64,000 bases of DNA from Rivularia sp963920925. Its GTDB lineage: Bacteria > Cyanobacteriota > Cyanobacteriia > Cyanobacteriales > Nostocaceae. Positions 18,163 through 27,656 of this stretch are shown here, piece after piece; positions within the stretch are counted from its first letter, which is position 1, and every line of letters begins with the position of its first letter. The DNA lies in the NCBI RefSeq assembly GCF_963920925.1, contig NZ_CAWUDI010000013.1, positions 96,851 through 160,850 of the forward strand, written 5' to 3'. Position numbers and translations under genes: made by a program. A model generated the notes under the pieces. The model worked only from the letters and a program-made list of their open reading frames with translations. It had not been told where the DNA came from and ran no database searches.

Positions 18163-18285
18163 ATTGTTGTGAAATACTTTCCTATTTTTTCGTAGCTTTT
18201 ATTGTAGATTATGTCTTGACTGTGTTCTGCATCAATGGAGCTATCACCTTTTAAAATAAGAAATAAGAATTAAAAACATGAACAA

Positions 18286-18657
18286 ATGACTACATTATCA
18301 ACCACCCCAAAAACATCACCTAAATTAAATTATGATGTACTAATTGAATAAGCAGATGGTAGCGTTAGCGCAACAGTATTAGGTTTACCAGATTGTCAAG
18401 CAATTGGTGCGACTAAAGAAGAAGCATTGAAAAATCTAACTCAACTTCTGACTCAGCGTTTGGCTAATGCTGAAATCGTTTCTTTAGAAATTGAACCACC
18501 GAAAAAAGAACATCCTTGGATGAAATTTGCTGGTAAATATAAAGATGACCCGCAATTTGATGAGATGATGGAATATATCGAGCAAGAGCGTCGTGAAGAT
18601 TATGCTCGAATGGAAGAAAATTATTGTAATTTAGATACTGAGAATGAAGCGAATTAA
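18286..18657 (+). pseudogene. HicB-like antitoxin gene interrupted by an in-frame TAA
   Basis: ATG at 18286 opens a frame of 123 codons, broken only by TAA at 18349-18351 (codon 22, probably once CAA for Gln). Joined across it, the protein reads NYDVLIE-x-ADGSVSATVLGLPDCQAIGATKEEALKNL, a HicB-type fold. It ends in a hydrophilic tail (EHPWMKFAGKYKDDPQFDEMM) common in cyanobacterial HicB-like proteins. A HicA toxin was not found beside it. The remaining downstream frame lacks a good start before codon 48. Confidence 0.8.
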
Positions 18658-18879
18658 TTCGTTTGTTAGAGAAAATTACTGATTAAAAAACCGCAGAGAC
18701 GCGGAGAGCGCAGAGGAAAGAAATAAGGAGAAATACTCTTCCTAAACAAAACATTTAAAACATCCGAAATAATACTTAAATAATTGTATTTTTTTAGCAT
18801 TGTACTTGAATTTATCTTTACGGTTGAATAAAAAAACTACACCTTCGGGAATCCAATTATCTTGTATTATTTCCCAGTT

Positions 18880-19092
18880 ATGGTTAAATATCAGCGCTTA
18901 ATTAAACAACCTTTTATACTTTTCCCTTTAACGTTTCTGCTAATCTTTTTTGTCTGCTTCCCTTGGATAAATGCCAAAGAAGCACTAAAGCCGAAACCGC
19001 AACAGTGGCAGATTAACGGTATTTTGGCTGCTTTGGATGATGATTATGACCGAGTAAATTTTATCGGTTTGTTAGCTTATGGTGACCGCTAG
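18880..19092 (+). pseudogene. Fragment of a HEAT-repeat-like secreted/membrane protein
   Basis: ATG at 18880 (an upstream in-frame TTG at 18862 is less likely) encodes 70 residues: one hydrophobic segment (FILFPLTFLLIFFVCFPW), then WQINGILAALDDDYDRVNF, which resembles the first repeat of cyanobacterial HEAT-repeat proteins. The frame then stops. Downstream (19093-19280) lies repeat DNA (CACGGATAAATCCGTG hairpin, GCGTGTCC/GGACATAGTG units). This looks like a gene cut off by repeat insertion. The family assignment is tentative. Confidence 0.5.
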
Positions 19093-19286
19093 GTCATAGC
19101 CCACGGATAAATCCGTGGATTAGACATAGGCGAAGCCCCTAAATTTTATTTATGGGGCATTAATTACGAATTACGTAGCTTGCGTGGCACGTTAGCGTTC
19201 ACGTTCACGAAGTGTGCCCGAAGGGCATAGTGCGGTTCAGCGTGTCCGATAGGACATAGTGACATATTACGAATTACGAATTATAC

Positions 19287-19964
19287 TCACTCCCTTAATA
19301 CATACCCAACCCCCCGCACCGTTTTAATCAATCGCTTCTCATCATTCGCTTCCAATTTCAACCGCAAATAACGCACGTAAACTTCAATAATGTTGGAATC
19401 TCCCATGAAATCGTAACCCCAGACTTCTTCGAGGATTTTGTCTCTGGTTATGACTTGTCGGGGATGTCTGAGTAAATATTCGAGTAAGTCAAATTCTTTG
19501 GCTGTCAATTCAATTAATCGTCTATCTCGGTAAACTTCCCGAGTACTGCGGTTTAATTTTAAATCTTCAAATTCTAAATTATCTTCGCTATCTTCGTTGG
19601 ATTTACTGCGAATGCGTGCCCGTACTCTTGCCAATAGCTCTTCTACACTGAACGGTTTTACTACATAATCATCCGCACCCGCATCCAAACCAGCAACGCG
19701 ATCGCTAACTTCGTCTTTAGCAGTTAACAAAATTATCGGCACTTTATCCCCGGTGCTTCGCAATCTCCTGCAAATTTCTAAGCCAGTCATTCCGGGTAGC
19801 ATCCAGTCTAAAAGGATTAAATCTGGCTGAGATTCCCGTGCCATAGTCAATCCAGTTAATCCATCGTTAGCAACGCTAACCTGATAACCTTCAAAACCTA
19901 ACTCTAATTCTACAAATTTTGCTAATTTAACTTCGTCTTCAACTAGTAAAATGTGCGCTGTCAT
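19287..19964 (-). CDS. OmpR/PhoB-family response regulator
   Basis: 225 residues. The receiver domain (1-118) has the acidic pair Glu9-Asp10, phospho-acceptor Asp53 (LLDWMLPG), Thr81 and Lys103 (VVKPF). The winged-helix DNA-binding domain (about 130-225) ends with the usual IIEVYVRYLRLKLE and VRGVGYVLRE. All key residues are present. The GAF histidine kinase gene is divergent, 251 bp away; they may be partners, but cyanobacterial kinases and regulators often are not paired by position. Its target genes cannot be read from the sequence. Confidence 0.93.
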   Translation of the reverse strand: MTAHILLVEDEVKLAKFVELELGFEGYQVSVANDGLTGLTMARESQPDLILLDWMLPGMTGLEICRRLRSTGDKVPIILLTAKDEVSDRVAGLDAGADDYVVKPFSVEELLARVRARIRSKSNEDSEDNLEFEDLKLNRSTREVYRDRRLIELTAKEFDLLEYLLRHPRQVITRDKILEEVWGYDFMGDSNIIEVYVRYLRLKLEANDEKRLIKTVRGVGYVLRE

Positions 19965-20215
19965 AAAAGTAAATTATTCTAAATATATAAAATTGTCCGA
20001 CCTGTTGATTCTATGTATATATCATGAATCATTTTGATAATTGATGTTACAATAAGTTCGCTTTTATTTTAGGAAAAATATTGTATATTATTTATATTTA
20101 TTTTATGGGAAAAAGTATCGAAACAGAGCATAAAAATACTAGTTTTCATCAAGAAAGTATTATAAAATTCAAAAAAATTAATAATACTATTTAAATAAAG
20201 AATTAAGGAAAATAT

Positions 20216-21484
20216 ATGTTAATAGAATCTCAAGCTTCGCAGCAGAAACAGCGAACTTTAGAAGTTTTATCGTCTCTTAGTTATCGCAATGGAGAGCTAA
20301 ACAAATTTTTACGAGAAATTGCGATAGGTGTTAGTAAGCTAATTACGATTGATTGGTCTGTAGTTACTCTTTGTCTGGGGGATTTCGATAAGATTCTTGC
20401 TAGCAGCGTAGAACTAGATGATTATGATACTACTTATTCTTTGCATGGTGTAGTAACTGGAACGGTAGTAAAAACAGGAAAAAGTCTTACAGTTGATGAT
20501 ACCAAAACTTGCACCGAACATGGTGCAGTACCGGAAGGATATCGTTCTTATTTAGGAGTTCCTTTACGCACTTCTCAAGGAGAAGTAATCGGTACAATTT
20601 GTTCGTTTCATCAGCAACCGCGCAAATATAATTCAGAAGAACTTGCTATTGTCGAATTATTTGCCGAAAGAGCAGCAACTGCAATTGATAATTATCAACT
20701 TTATCAGCAGCAATGTAAATTTAATGAAATATTAGAAGCGGAAGTTGCGAAAAGAACGCAGGAATTAAAAGCAGCACAAGCCTCACTTATTGAAAAAGAA
20801 CGTTTGGCAGCGATTGGGGAATTTGCTTCGGGTATTATTCATGAAATTCGCAACCCTTTCACTACCATGAAAATGGGTTTGACTTACTTTAAGAAAACAG
20901 ATAAATCCGAACCTTCTCAAATGCGAGTATCTTTAGCATTAGAAGAAGCAGATAGATTAGAAAGATTGTTAAAAGAAATCTTGCTGTATGCAAAACCTCA
21001 AAAACTAGATTTACAAGCAATCGATATAAACAAATTTATTGCCGAAATGTTGGAATCGCTGCGAATGATTCCAGCAGCAACTCAACGTCAGATAGAATAT
21101 TATCCCCCATCAACTCAGTTAAAAGTAATGGGAGATCAAGATAAGCTCAAACAAATTATAATTAATCTTGTTCGTAACGCTTGTGAAGCTATAAGCGTAG
21201 GAGAAACCGTTAAAATTCACCTTGAAAAGATCGAAAAATTTGAAAATAATTCTAATGAACAAAAAGAGTATATATCAATTAACATTTGCAACGGTGGAGA
21301 ACCCATACCGCCAGAGGTTTTACCGAAATTAACTCAGCCTTTTTATTCGACAAAATCCTCTGGAACTGGATTGGGGCTGGCAATAGTTAAACGCATAGTA
21401 GAATCTCATAATGGTGAATTGTCGATCGAATCCAACGCAGAAATAGGAACAACAATAAGCGTAAAATTACCAATTTGTTCTTAG
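20216..21484 (+). CDS. GAF-domain sensor histidine kinase
   Basis: 422 residues, soluble, no membrane span. A GAF domain covers about 15-165 (DWSVVTLCLGDF ... YLGVPLRT ... GTICSFH). A short coiled coil (EAEVAKRTQELKAAQ) leads to the phospho-acceptor His209 (GIIHEIRNPFT). The ATPase domain has N-box NLVRNACEA, G1 NGGEPIPPEV and G2 GTGLGLAIV. AAGGA lies 7 nt before the ATG. No chromophore Cys-His pair of a phytochrome-type GAF was recognised, though TCTEHG at about 99-104 places a Cys near a His and deserves checking. The last bases overlap the convergent gene at 21481. Confidence 0.92.
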   Translation: MLIESQASQQKQRTLEVLSSLSYRNGELNKFLREIAIGVSKLITIDWSVVTLCLGDFDKILASSVELDDYDTTYSLHGVVTGTVVKTGKSLTVDDTKTCTEHGAVPEGYRSYLGVPLRTSQGEVIGTICSFHQQPRKYNSEELAIVELFAERAATAIDNYQLYQQQCKFNEILEAEVAKRTQELKAAQASLIEKERLAAIGEFASGIIHEIRNPFTTMKMGLTYFKKTDKSEPSQMRVSLALEEADRLERLLKEILLYAKPQKLDLQAIDINKFIAEMLESLRMIPAATQRQIEYYPPSTQLKVMGDQDKLKQIIINLVRNACEAISVGETVKIHLEKIEKFENNSNEQKEYISINICNGGEPIPPEVLPKLTQPFYSTKSSGTGLGLAIVKRIVESHNGELSIESNAEIGTTISVKLPICS

Positions 21485-21768
21485 CAATAAGCGGTAATAT
21501 CTTCACCACATTCATCAGCAAGATAGCACAAAGCTTTAAAGCGTAAAGTCACAACTTGCTCGTAAAGAGGATTTAACTTACACATTGGAGGAATGTGAAA
21601 TAATTTGCGTCCAAAAACTATGATATCGCGTTCAAAAGGACACTGTGCGGGAATAAGTTTGCACAGAGAATGAGCTAATTTAGGATTGCGAATTTCTTGA
21701 GAATCCAGCCATTGACGAATAGGAGAAAGAAAATCGGATTGAGAATTGTTTTGAGTAAAGCTTGTCAT
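21481..21768 (-). CDS. Mo-dependent nitrogenase C-terminal-domain small protein
   Basis: 95 residues matching the Mo-nitro_C family: FLSPIRQWLDSQEI, LCKLIPAQCPFERDIIVFGRKL, HIPPMCKLNPLYEQ and RFKALCYLADECGED. The cysteines are conserved in the family. Despite the name, such proteins are encoded throughout heterocystous cyanobacteria away from nif genes and their function is unknown. The stop codon overlaps that of the histidine kinase (TAA at 21481-21483 on minus, TAG at 21482-21484 on plus). Confidence 0.85.
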   Translation of the reverse strand: MTSFTQNNSQSDFLSPIRQWLDSQEIRNPKLAHSLCKLIPAQCPFERDIIVFGRKLFHIPPMCKLNPLYEQVVTLRFKALCYLADECGEDITAYC

Positions 21769-22322
21769 GATTTTTACTTCTATTATTTAATAGTAGAGCC
21801 AGGAACTTTAAATCCTTTTCTATATATAAATAGGTGCGGATTTAATCAGTTATGCATAACATTCCAACGAACACCTATAACTACATACAGCTATTTGAGG
21901 GTTCCGGATATTTCAACGAGAAAATAAATGTCAAACAATTAACGTATTTTGAAGAATGAATTCTATATAATTCATAAGTTTATTTAGTTGACGAATAAAT
22001 AGTTATTTAGATATTTATGAATTTATCTATCAAATTTATATGAGTTGTAAAGCCGTTTCAATCAAAGATGATACATACCAATAATGTAGAGACGTTGCAC
22101 TGCAACGTCTCCCCGTATTTCAATTTGTATCAAAAATATAGAATTGCATAATAATTTTAGCTCTTGAAAAACTAAGAACTGATAATTACTTATTCCCCAT
22201 TCCCTGTTAAGAGTTCCCTATTCCCCGAACTACAAAAGCATCGATAAGATAAGATAACAGCGTAGACACATGGCTGTTTGCCGAATATCACCTAATAACC
22301 AGCAACGAAGCGATACTTAAAG
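21769..22322. other. 554-bp intergenic region
   Basis: AT-rich, no gene seen. A GTAGAGACGTTGCACTGCAACGTCTC inverted repeat lies at 22086-22111 (broken here by one central base pair). It is a common small dispersed hairpin in cyanobacteria. The end of the gap holds CCCTATTCCCC text of the short-repeat type. Confidence 0.5.
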
Positions 22323-22712
22323 ATGCCCAAGTGGAAACTTGTTACCGAATTTACCTTTGATAGCGCCCATTACATCAAAGATTATGATGGCCCTTGCGGT
22401 AGGATGCACGGGCATAGTTATACAGTGAAAATAGAAGCAATTAGCAGTAAACTACACTCTTCAGAATTTTGTCCTCATCCGGTGATGGTTGCCGACTTTA
22501 GAAGCTTACGTTGGGCAAAAAAAGATGTGACAAAAGGAGGATTAGATCATTGTGTTCTTAATGAAGTGATGCCTCCCGAATATGAAACTACGGCAGAAAT
22601 GATTGCTAAATATATATACGACGAAACCAAGAAGAAATTACCAGAAGGGGTAAAAATAAAAGTTGCGGTATCGGAGACGGCTAATTCTTGGGCTGAGTAT
22701 GAGGATGATTGA
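22323..22712 (+). CDS. queD: 6-carboxytetrahydropterin synthase (QueD) family protein
   Basis: 129 residues, the normal length. Zinc ligands His16 (FDSAHYI), His29 and His31 (RMHGHSY) and the catalytic Cys25 (GPCGRMHGH) are all present. So are the LDHCVLNE and SETANSW motifs near the C-terminus. The enzyme converts dihydroneopterin triphosphate to 6-carboxytetrahydropterin on the route to queuosine and other 7-deazapurines; close homologues make pterins instead. No other queuosine gene is next to it. Confidence 0.88.
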   Translation: MPKWKLVTEFTFDSAHYIKDYDGPCGRMHGHSYTVKIEAISSKLHSSEFCPHPVMVADFRSLRWAKKDVTKGGLDHCVLNEVMPPEYETTAEMIAKYIYDETKKKLPEGVKIKVAVSETANSWAEYEDD

Positions 22713-22751
22713 GGGGTTTATAGTGAAAACAGTAAATAAGAAAAATATCCA

Positions 22752-23294
22752 ATGCCACCTTTCCAGCTTATCTCCCCGACAACCGCTAAAAATAATAATT
22801 TAATTGAAGTTTATCAAAGTAATTACGGTACTCTCTACCAAGGAGATTGCCTAGATTTTTTATCTTCTATTCCCGATGAAAGCATAGATATTCTATTCGC
22901 AGATCCACCTTTTAATCTTGGTAAAAATTAGGGTAAAGGTGTGAGCGATAATCTCAAAGATAACGAATATCTTACATGGTCAAAAAACTGGTTAAATGAA
23001 AGCGTTCGCATACTAAAACCAGGAGCTAGTTTATTCGTTTTTAACTTACTTAAATGGTGCATTGAATATGGTGCATATCTCAACCAAAAAGGTATGTTTT
23101 TTCGTCACTGGATTGCTTGTAGAATGCCGAAAGCTTTTCCCAGAGGTAAGCGAATGTCTCCCGCTCATTATGGTTTACTTTATTATACGAAAGGAGAACC
23201 GGCAGTTTTTAATAAAGTCTATACACCAATACAAGTTTTGATAAAAGCAAACTTATATTTACCGATTATTAACTGTTTCCAAATAACCTTGTAA
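22752..23294 (+). pseudogene. DNA adenine methyltransferase (N6/N4 type) remnant with internal stop and lost C-terminus
   Basis: The frame from ATG 22752 reads LYQGDCLDFLSSIPDESIDILFADPPFNLGKN (shown for the family's catalytic DPPF motif), then TAG at 22929-22931 (codon 60). It continues in frame with GKGVSDNLKDNEYL, KPGASLFVFNLLKW and HWIACRMPKAFPRGKRMSPAHYGLLYY. The similarity ends at TPIQV, and a short unrelated tail stops at 23294, so the C-terminal part with the rest of the fold is missing. Inactive in all likelihood. No restriction gene is adjacent. Confidence 0.88.
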
Positions 23295-23683
23295 ATATTT
23301 AACCCATTTTTCGGTAACATCAGCCAAGCAGCTTTATTTAAAATAACTAATTTAACTATTTAATTTTATACCTTAATTACAAAGGCTTGCGTATTTACTT
23401 TCAAAAAAATATGTCCTATTGGATTAATAATAATTAAGTTTAATAACCATCTAAGCTGTAGCAATCGTTAATTATCCTTGCATTAGATAACCTTTACTAA
23501 CTACGCTTCTAATTGTCAATCGGATTTTACGGTAGGAAAACCATACCTAATAGAGCAAACTTTGATATTTATAAAGTTGCTTTTGGAGGTTAAGCTTTAA
23601 GTAGAGTAGCTTTTTATTACAAAAAGCGATAATAAACTTTCAATACCTGGTAACTTTTAATTGCGCTGTTTGAGAAATCCCTA
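23295..23683. other. 389-bp intergenic region upstream of terC-like gene
   Basis: No gene seen. AT-rich, with a possible imperfect hairpin around TACGGTAGGAAAACCATACC near 23530-23550. Some terC-family genes are preceded by a manganese (yybP-ykoY) riboswitch. I could not recognise its conserved elements here, but this leader is long enough to hold one. Confidence 0.4.
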
Positions 23684-24379
23684 ATGCTAGAGCGAATTTT
23701 TGATTATCTTCAATATAATTTCAGTATTGAAGCAACTATAGTCCTACTTATTCTAATTTTTTTAGAAGCCATTCTATCGGCAGATAACGCGATCGCCCTC
23801 GCTGCCATTGCTCAAGGGCTTGAAGACAAAGAACTCGAACGTCAAGCGCTTAACTTCGGTTTAGTCGTTGCCTACGTGCTGCGAATTACTTTGCTTTTAA
23901 CGGCTACTTGGGTACAAAAATACTGGCAGTTCGAGTTAATCGGCGCAGCTTATCTACTATGGTTGGTATTTCAACACTTCACTACCGATGAAGACGAAGA
24001 AGGTAGCGAACATACTGCCCGCTATGCATCGCTATGGCAAGTAATACCCGTAATTGCCTTTACCGATTTAGCTTTTTCCTTGGATAGCGTAACCACTGCG
24101 ATCGCCGTTTCCGATACGAAATGGTTGGTAATAACGGGAACCACCATTGGTATTATTACCCTAAGATTTATGGCAGGTTTATTTATTCGTTGGTTGGATG
24201 AATTTGTCTACCTCGAAGATGCAGGCTATATTACCGTCGCATTCGTAGGCTTGCGTTTATTATTGAGAGTAGTCAACGAAGCTTTAGTTCCCCCTCAGTG
24301 GGTAATAGTCACTGCCATCGCAATAATTTTAGCCTGGGGATTTTCCAAGCGGACAGAAGAAAGCGAAAACACAAATTAG
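23684..24379 (+). CDS. TerC-family integral membrane protein
   Basis: 231 residues with about 7 membrane spans. The family's metal-site motifs are present: LEAILSADNAIALAAIA at about residue 28-44 and DLAFSLDSVTTAIAVS at about 126-141, each with paired Asp/Ser residues in a membrane span. A charged loop (TTDEDEEGSEHT) lies between. TerC/Alx proteins export or handle manganese and related metal ions, often supplying exoprotein loading; that role is inferred from the family. It is followed by short tandem repeats and convergent ndk. Confidence 0.88.
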   Translation: MLERIFDYLQYNFSIEATIVLLILIFLEAILSADNAIALAAIAQGLEDKELERQALNFGLVVAYVLRITLLLTATWVQKYWQFELIGAAYLLWLVFQHFTTDEDEEGSEHTARYASLWQVIPVIAFTDLAFSLDSVTTAIAVSDTKWLVITGTTIGIITLRFMAGLFIRWLDEFVYLEDAGYITVAFVGLRLLLRVVNEALVPPQWVIVTAIAIILAWGFSKRTEESENTN

Positions 24380-24556
24380 TTGTTAGTTGTTAGTTGTTAG
24401 GAGTAGGGAATTGGGCATGGGGCATGGGGCATTGGTAATTGGTAATTGGTAATTGGTAATTGGAAATTGGAAGTTAGTTATTTTTCTCCTTGTCCCCTTG
24501 TCTTCCCCATCTCCCCATCTCCCCATCTCCCCATCTCCCCATCTCCCCATCTCCAG
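24376..24556. repeat. Short tandem repeat cluster (TTAGTTG, TAATTGG, CCCCATCT)
   Basis: Successive tracts of TTAGTTG, GGGCATG, TAATTGG (at least five copies, 24433-24468), then CTTGTCCC, then CCCCATCT in about seven copies (24508-24553). Different 7- or 8-bp units sit end to end without unique DNA. This lies between the convergent terC-like and ndk genes. Confidence 0.85.
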
Positions 24557-24573
24557 AAAATCTTAGTTGTTAA

Positions 24574-25035
24574 TTATTTAGAAAATTTCTCATTCAACCA
24601 AGGCATAACTTCTGGCTGCCAGCTGACTAATTCATCATTGCTGAACCATAAAGAAATTTCTCTTTGTGCGGTTTCGATAGCATCGGAACCGTGGATAATA
24701 TTACGACCAATATCAACTCCAAAATCACCACGGATAGTTCCGGGTTCTGCTGTTAGGGGGTTGGTTGCACCAATCATCTTTCTCGCAGCAGCAACAACAC
24801 CTTCACCTTCCCAAACCATCGCGACAACAGGGCCAGAAGTAATAAATTCTACTAAGCCAGCAAAAAACGGTCTTTCTTTGTGAACGTCGTAATGGGATTC
24901 AGCTAATTCCCGGCTGACTTTCATGAATTTCAAACCAACTAAAGTAAAGCCCTTGGTTTCGTAGCGGCGAATGATTTCACCAGCTAACCCACGCTGTACG
25001 CCATCAGGCTTAATGGCTAAAAATGTGCGCTCCAT
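24574..25035 (-). CDS. ndk: Nucleoside diphosphate kinase
   Basis: 153 residues. ATG at 25035 is chosen because AGGAG lies 6 nt upstream; an in-frame GTG immediately before it would add one residue. The fold is complete: MERTFLAIKPDGVQR, the nucleotide-binding HYDVHKERPFF, and the phosphohistidine His115 in NIIHGSDA. It balances nucleoside triphosphate pools by phosphate transfer from ATP. Monocistronic by its surroundings. Confidence 0.97.
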   Translation of the reverse strand: MERTFLAIKPDGVQRGLAGEIIRRYETKGFTLVGLKFMKVSRELAESHYDVHKERPFFAGLVEFITSGPVVAMVWEGEGVVAAARKMIGATNPLTAEPGTIRGDFGVDIGRNIIHGSDAIETAQREISLWFSNDELVSWQPEVMPWLNEKFSK

Positions 25036-25038
25036 CAC

Positions 25039-25419
25039 TATCTCCTATAAATTAATTAATCTATCACTTGTTATTTGTCCGTCGCGATTCGCTTTTTGTC
25101 AATAGGGAATTGGGGATTGGGCATGGGGCATTGTAGAAATCTTTAAGAATTAATCTCCCCTTGTCCCCCCTACGGGTTGCGCCACTTCTCTCAACGCGGC
25201 GGCAGTGGCTACAACGGAGGAAACCTCCGCAACGCGCTACCTTGGGAACCCGCGCCTTCTTAGTGGCTGTGCGATCACCCCATCTCCCCATTACCCCATC
25301 CCCCCATCACCCCATCCCCCTCTCTCCAATCCCCAAAAATTTATACCTTACGTATATTCCCACTTAAACAGGAATGCGTTAAATTGTATCGTGGGTGAAA
25401 GTAGGAAGGTGACTAGTAA
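25039..25419. repeat. Repeat mosaic between ndk and speA
   Basis: It contains GGGCATTGG-type text, then a GC-rich block (about 25165-25275) with CTACGGGTTGCGCCACTTCT and GGAGGAAACCTCC, then CCCCATCT/CCCCATC/CCCC units to 25325. The GC-rich block is embedded within the tandem-repeat units. The same kind of insert is seen at 35200-35275 and 43310-43400. The final ~60 bp holds the speA ribosome site and presumably its promoter. Confidence 0.7.
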
Positions 25420-27444
25420 ATGGGTGTTGAGTCTGGTGCTACATCTGGAATAGGAAATTTCTCATTGAATGGAAAAAAAGCTAAAGCTAAATTCAGTAAC
25501 AATAAAAAAATTCAGAAACTTTTGCCACCTAGTACGAAATCGGATTCGCCCCGAAGTCATTGGACGATCGAAGAAAGTGAAGCACTGTACCGCATTGAAG
25601 GTTGGGGACAGCCTTATTTTTCCATAAACGCGGCAGGTCATGTTACGGTTTCTCCAAAAGGCGAACGTGGTGGTTCTCTGGATTTGTATGAATTGGTTAA
25701 AGCCCTTAAACAGCGTAATTTGGGTTTACCTCTATTAATTCGCTTTTCTGATATTTTAGAAGACAGAATCGAGCGCCTTAATGCTTGTTTCGCTAAAGCT
25801 ATAGCTCGCTATAATTATTCTGGCGTTTATCAAGGTGTATTTCCCGTAAAATGCAATCAGCAAAGGCATTTTATTGAAGATTTAGTCCGGTTTGGTAAAC
25901 CCAATCAGTTTGGCTTGGAAGCAGGTTCTAAGCCGGAATTAATGATTGCTTTGGCGTTGTTAGATACTGCGGGAGCTTTGTTAATTTGTAACGGTTATAA
26001 AGACCGTGAATATATTGAGACTGCGATGTTAGCTCAAAGACTAGGGCAAACCCCAATTTTAGTTTTAGAGCAAATAGAAGAAGTTGATTTAGTTATTGAA
26101 GTTAGCCGCCAATTAGAAATTAAACCAATCTTGGGAATTCGCGCCAAACTTAGCACTCAAGGAATGGGACGTTGGGGAACTTCAAGTGGCGATCGCGCTA
26201 AGTTCGGTTTGAATATTCCCGAAATCATTCGCGGTGTTGATAAGTTACGAGATGCCGATTTGTTGGATTCTTTACAGCTTTTGCATTTCCATGTCGGCTC
26301 GCAAATCTCGGCTATTAATGTAATTAAAGATGCTATCCAGGAAGCAAGCCGCATTTATGTGGAGTTAGTTTCCTTGGGGGCAAATATGAAATATCTTGAT
26401 GTCGGTGGCGGGTTGGGGGTTGATTATGACGGTTCTCAAACCAATTTCTACGCTTCTAAAAACTACAATATGCAAAACTATGCCAACGACATTGTGGCAG
26501 AGTTAAAAGATGCTTGTAGAGAACAAGATATTCCCGTACCAACACTTATCAGCGAAAGCGGACGAGCTATTGCTTCCCATCAATCGGTACTAATTTTTGA
26601 TGTTCTCAGTACTAGCGAAGTACCATTAGAACCACCCGAACCCGTTCAAGAAGGTGAATCTCACATTATTTCCTATTTGTGGGAAACCTTCCAATCTATC
26701 AACGAAGAGAATTATCAAGAGTTTTATCACGATGCAGTTCAGTTTAAAGAAGAAGCCATTAGTCGTTTCAATTTAGGAATTCTATCTTTGAGGGAACGAG
26801 CCAAAGCCGAACAATTATACTGGGCTTGCTGCTATAAAATTCTTAACATCACTAAACAGCAAGAATACGTACCCGACGATATGGAAGATCTAGAAATAAT
26901 TATGTCTTCTATCTATTACATAAATCTTTCTGTATTTCAATCGGCACCCGACTGTTGGGCGATCGATCAGTTATTCCCGATTATGCCCATACACCGTTTG
27001 GATGAAGAACCCACGCGGCGCGGTATTTTAGCTGACTTAACCTGCGACAGCGACGGAAAAATTGATAGCTTTATCGACTCGCGAGACGTTAAATCTGTTT
27101 TGGAACTGCATACTTTTAAACCGGGAGAAGCCTATTACTTAGGAATGTTTCTTAATGGGGCTTACCAAGAAATCATGGGTAACTTACATAACCTCTTCGG
27201 CGATACGAATACAGTTCATATTGAGCTTACACCCAAAGGTTATCAAATTAAGCACGTAGTTAAAGGCGATACGATGAGCGAAGTCGTAGGTTACGTACAG
27301 TACGATGCCGAAGACATGATAGAAAGAATTCGTCAGCGTTGCGAACAAGCCTTAGAAGCAAACCAGATCACCATCGCCCAATCCCAGCGACTATTGCAAA
27401 CTTACGAACAAAGTTTGAGTCGGTATACTTATCTTTCTTCTTGA
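25420..27444 (+). CDS. speA: Biosynthetic arginine decarboxylase
   Basis: 674 residues, the expected length for cyanobacterial SpeA. After a ~45-residue leader come WTIEESEALYRIEGWGQPYF, the PLP-binding Lys144 (FPVKCNQQRHF), LLHFHVGSQIS, the glycine-rich LDVGGGLGVDYDGS, and the C-terminal DLTCDSDGKI with the active-site Cys-Asp. It decarboxylates arginine to agmatine for polyamine synthesis. AAGGTGA lies upstream of the ATG at 25420. It converges on the sugar-nucleotide gene. Confidence 0.97.
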   Translation: MGVESGATSGIGNFSLNGKKAKAKFSNNKKIQKLLPPSTKSDSPRSHWTIEESEALYRIEGWGQPYFSINAAGHVTVSPKGERGGSLDLYELVKALKQRNLGLPLLIRFSDILEDRIERLNACFAKAIARYNYSGVYQGVFPVKCNQQRHFIEDLVRFGKPNQFGLEAGSKPELMIALALLDTAGALLICNGYKDREYIETAMLAQRLGQTPILVLEQIEEVDLVIEVSRQLEIKPILGIRAKLSTQGMGRWGTSSGDRAKFGLNIPEIIRGVDKLRDADLLDSLQLLHFHVGSQISAINVIKDAIQEASRIYVELVSLGANMKYLDVGGGLGVDYDGSQTNFYASKNYNMQNYANDIVAELKDACREQDIPVPTLISESGRAIASHQSVLIFDVLSTSEVPLEPPEPVQEGESHIISYLWETFQSINEENYQEFYHDAVQFKEEAISRFNLGILSLRERAKAEQLYWACCYKILNITKQQEYVPDDMEDLEIIMSSIYYINLSVFQSAPDCWAIDQLFPIMPIHRLDEEPTRRGILADLTCDSDGKIDSFIDSRDVKSVLELHTFKPGEAYYLGMFLNGAYQEIMGNLHNLFGDTNTVHIELTPKGYQIKHVVKGDTMSEVVGYVQYDAEDMIERIRQRCEQALEANQITIAQSQRLLQTYEQSLSRYTYLSS

Positions 27445-27449
27445 ATCAA

Positions 27450-27560
27450 TACCTCGGAACCTCACCCCCTTCCCCTCTCCGCTATTTTGGAGAGGGGTGT
27501 CCAAATCCTTCCCCTCTCCTTGACAAGGAGAGGGGTGTCCGCAGGACGGGGTGAGGTTTC
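27450..27560. repeat. GC-rich dispersed repeat with CCCCTCTCC hairpins
   Basis: CCTCGGAACCTCACCCCC is followed by two hairpins of the CCCCTCTCC ... GGAGAGGGG type, and the block closes with GGGGTGAGGTTTCGAG, complementary to its start. Related text is found at 5470-5565 and 9330-9420. It lies just after speA. Confidence 0.7.
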
Positions 27561-27593
27561 GAGTGTGTTGGACTTGTACCCATTCCCAAAAAT

Positions 27594-27630
27594 AAAACCC
27601 GGCTTCTCTAAAAACAAGAAACCAGGTTTT
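27594..27630. terminator. Bidirectional terminator between speA and the sugar-nucleotide gene
   Basis: AAAACCCGGCTTCT and AGAAACCAGGTTTT pair, with two mismatches, around a short A-rich loop. A/T runs lie on both sides, suiting the two convergent genes. Confidence 0.6.
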
Positions 27631-27656
27631 ACTAAGTTTTATATTGTAATTCCCGC

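Noticed and set aside
23500..23683. Possible yybP-ykoY manganese riboswitch before the terC-like gene
   Set aside because: The family association is real, but I could not find the conserved elements; needs a covariance-model search.
24433..24553. CRISPR array
   Set aside because: The regular repeats are 7-8 bp units without spacers, that is short tandem repeats. No spacer-repeat array or cas gene occurs in the window.
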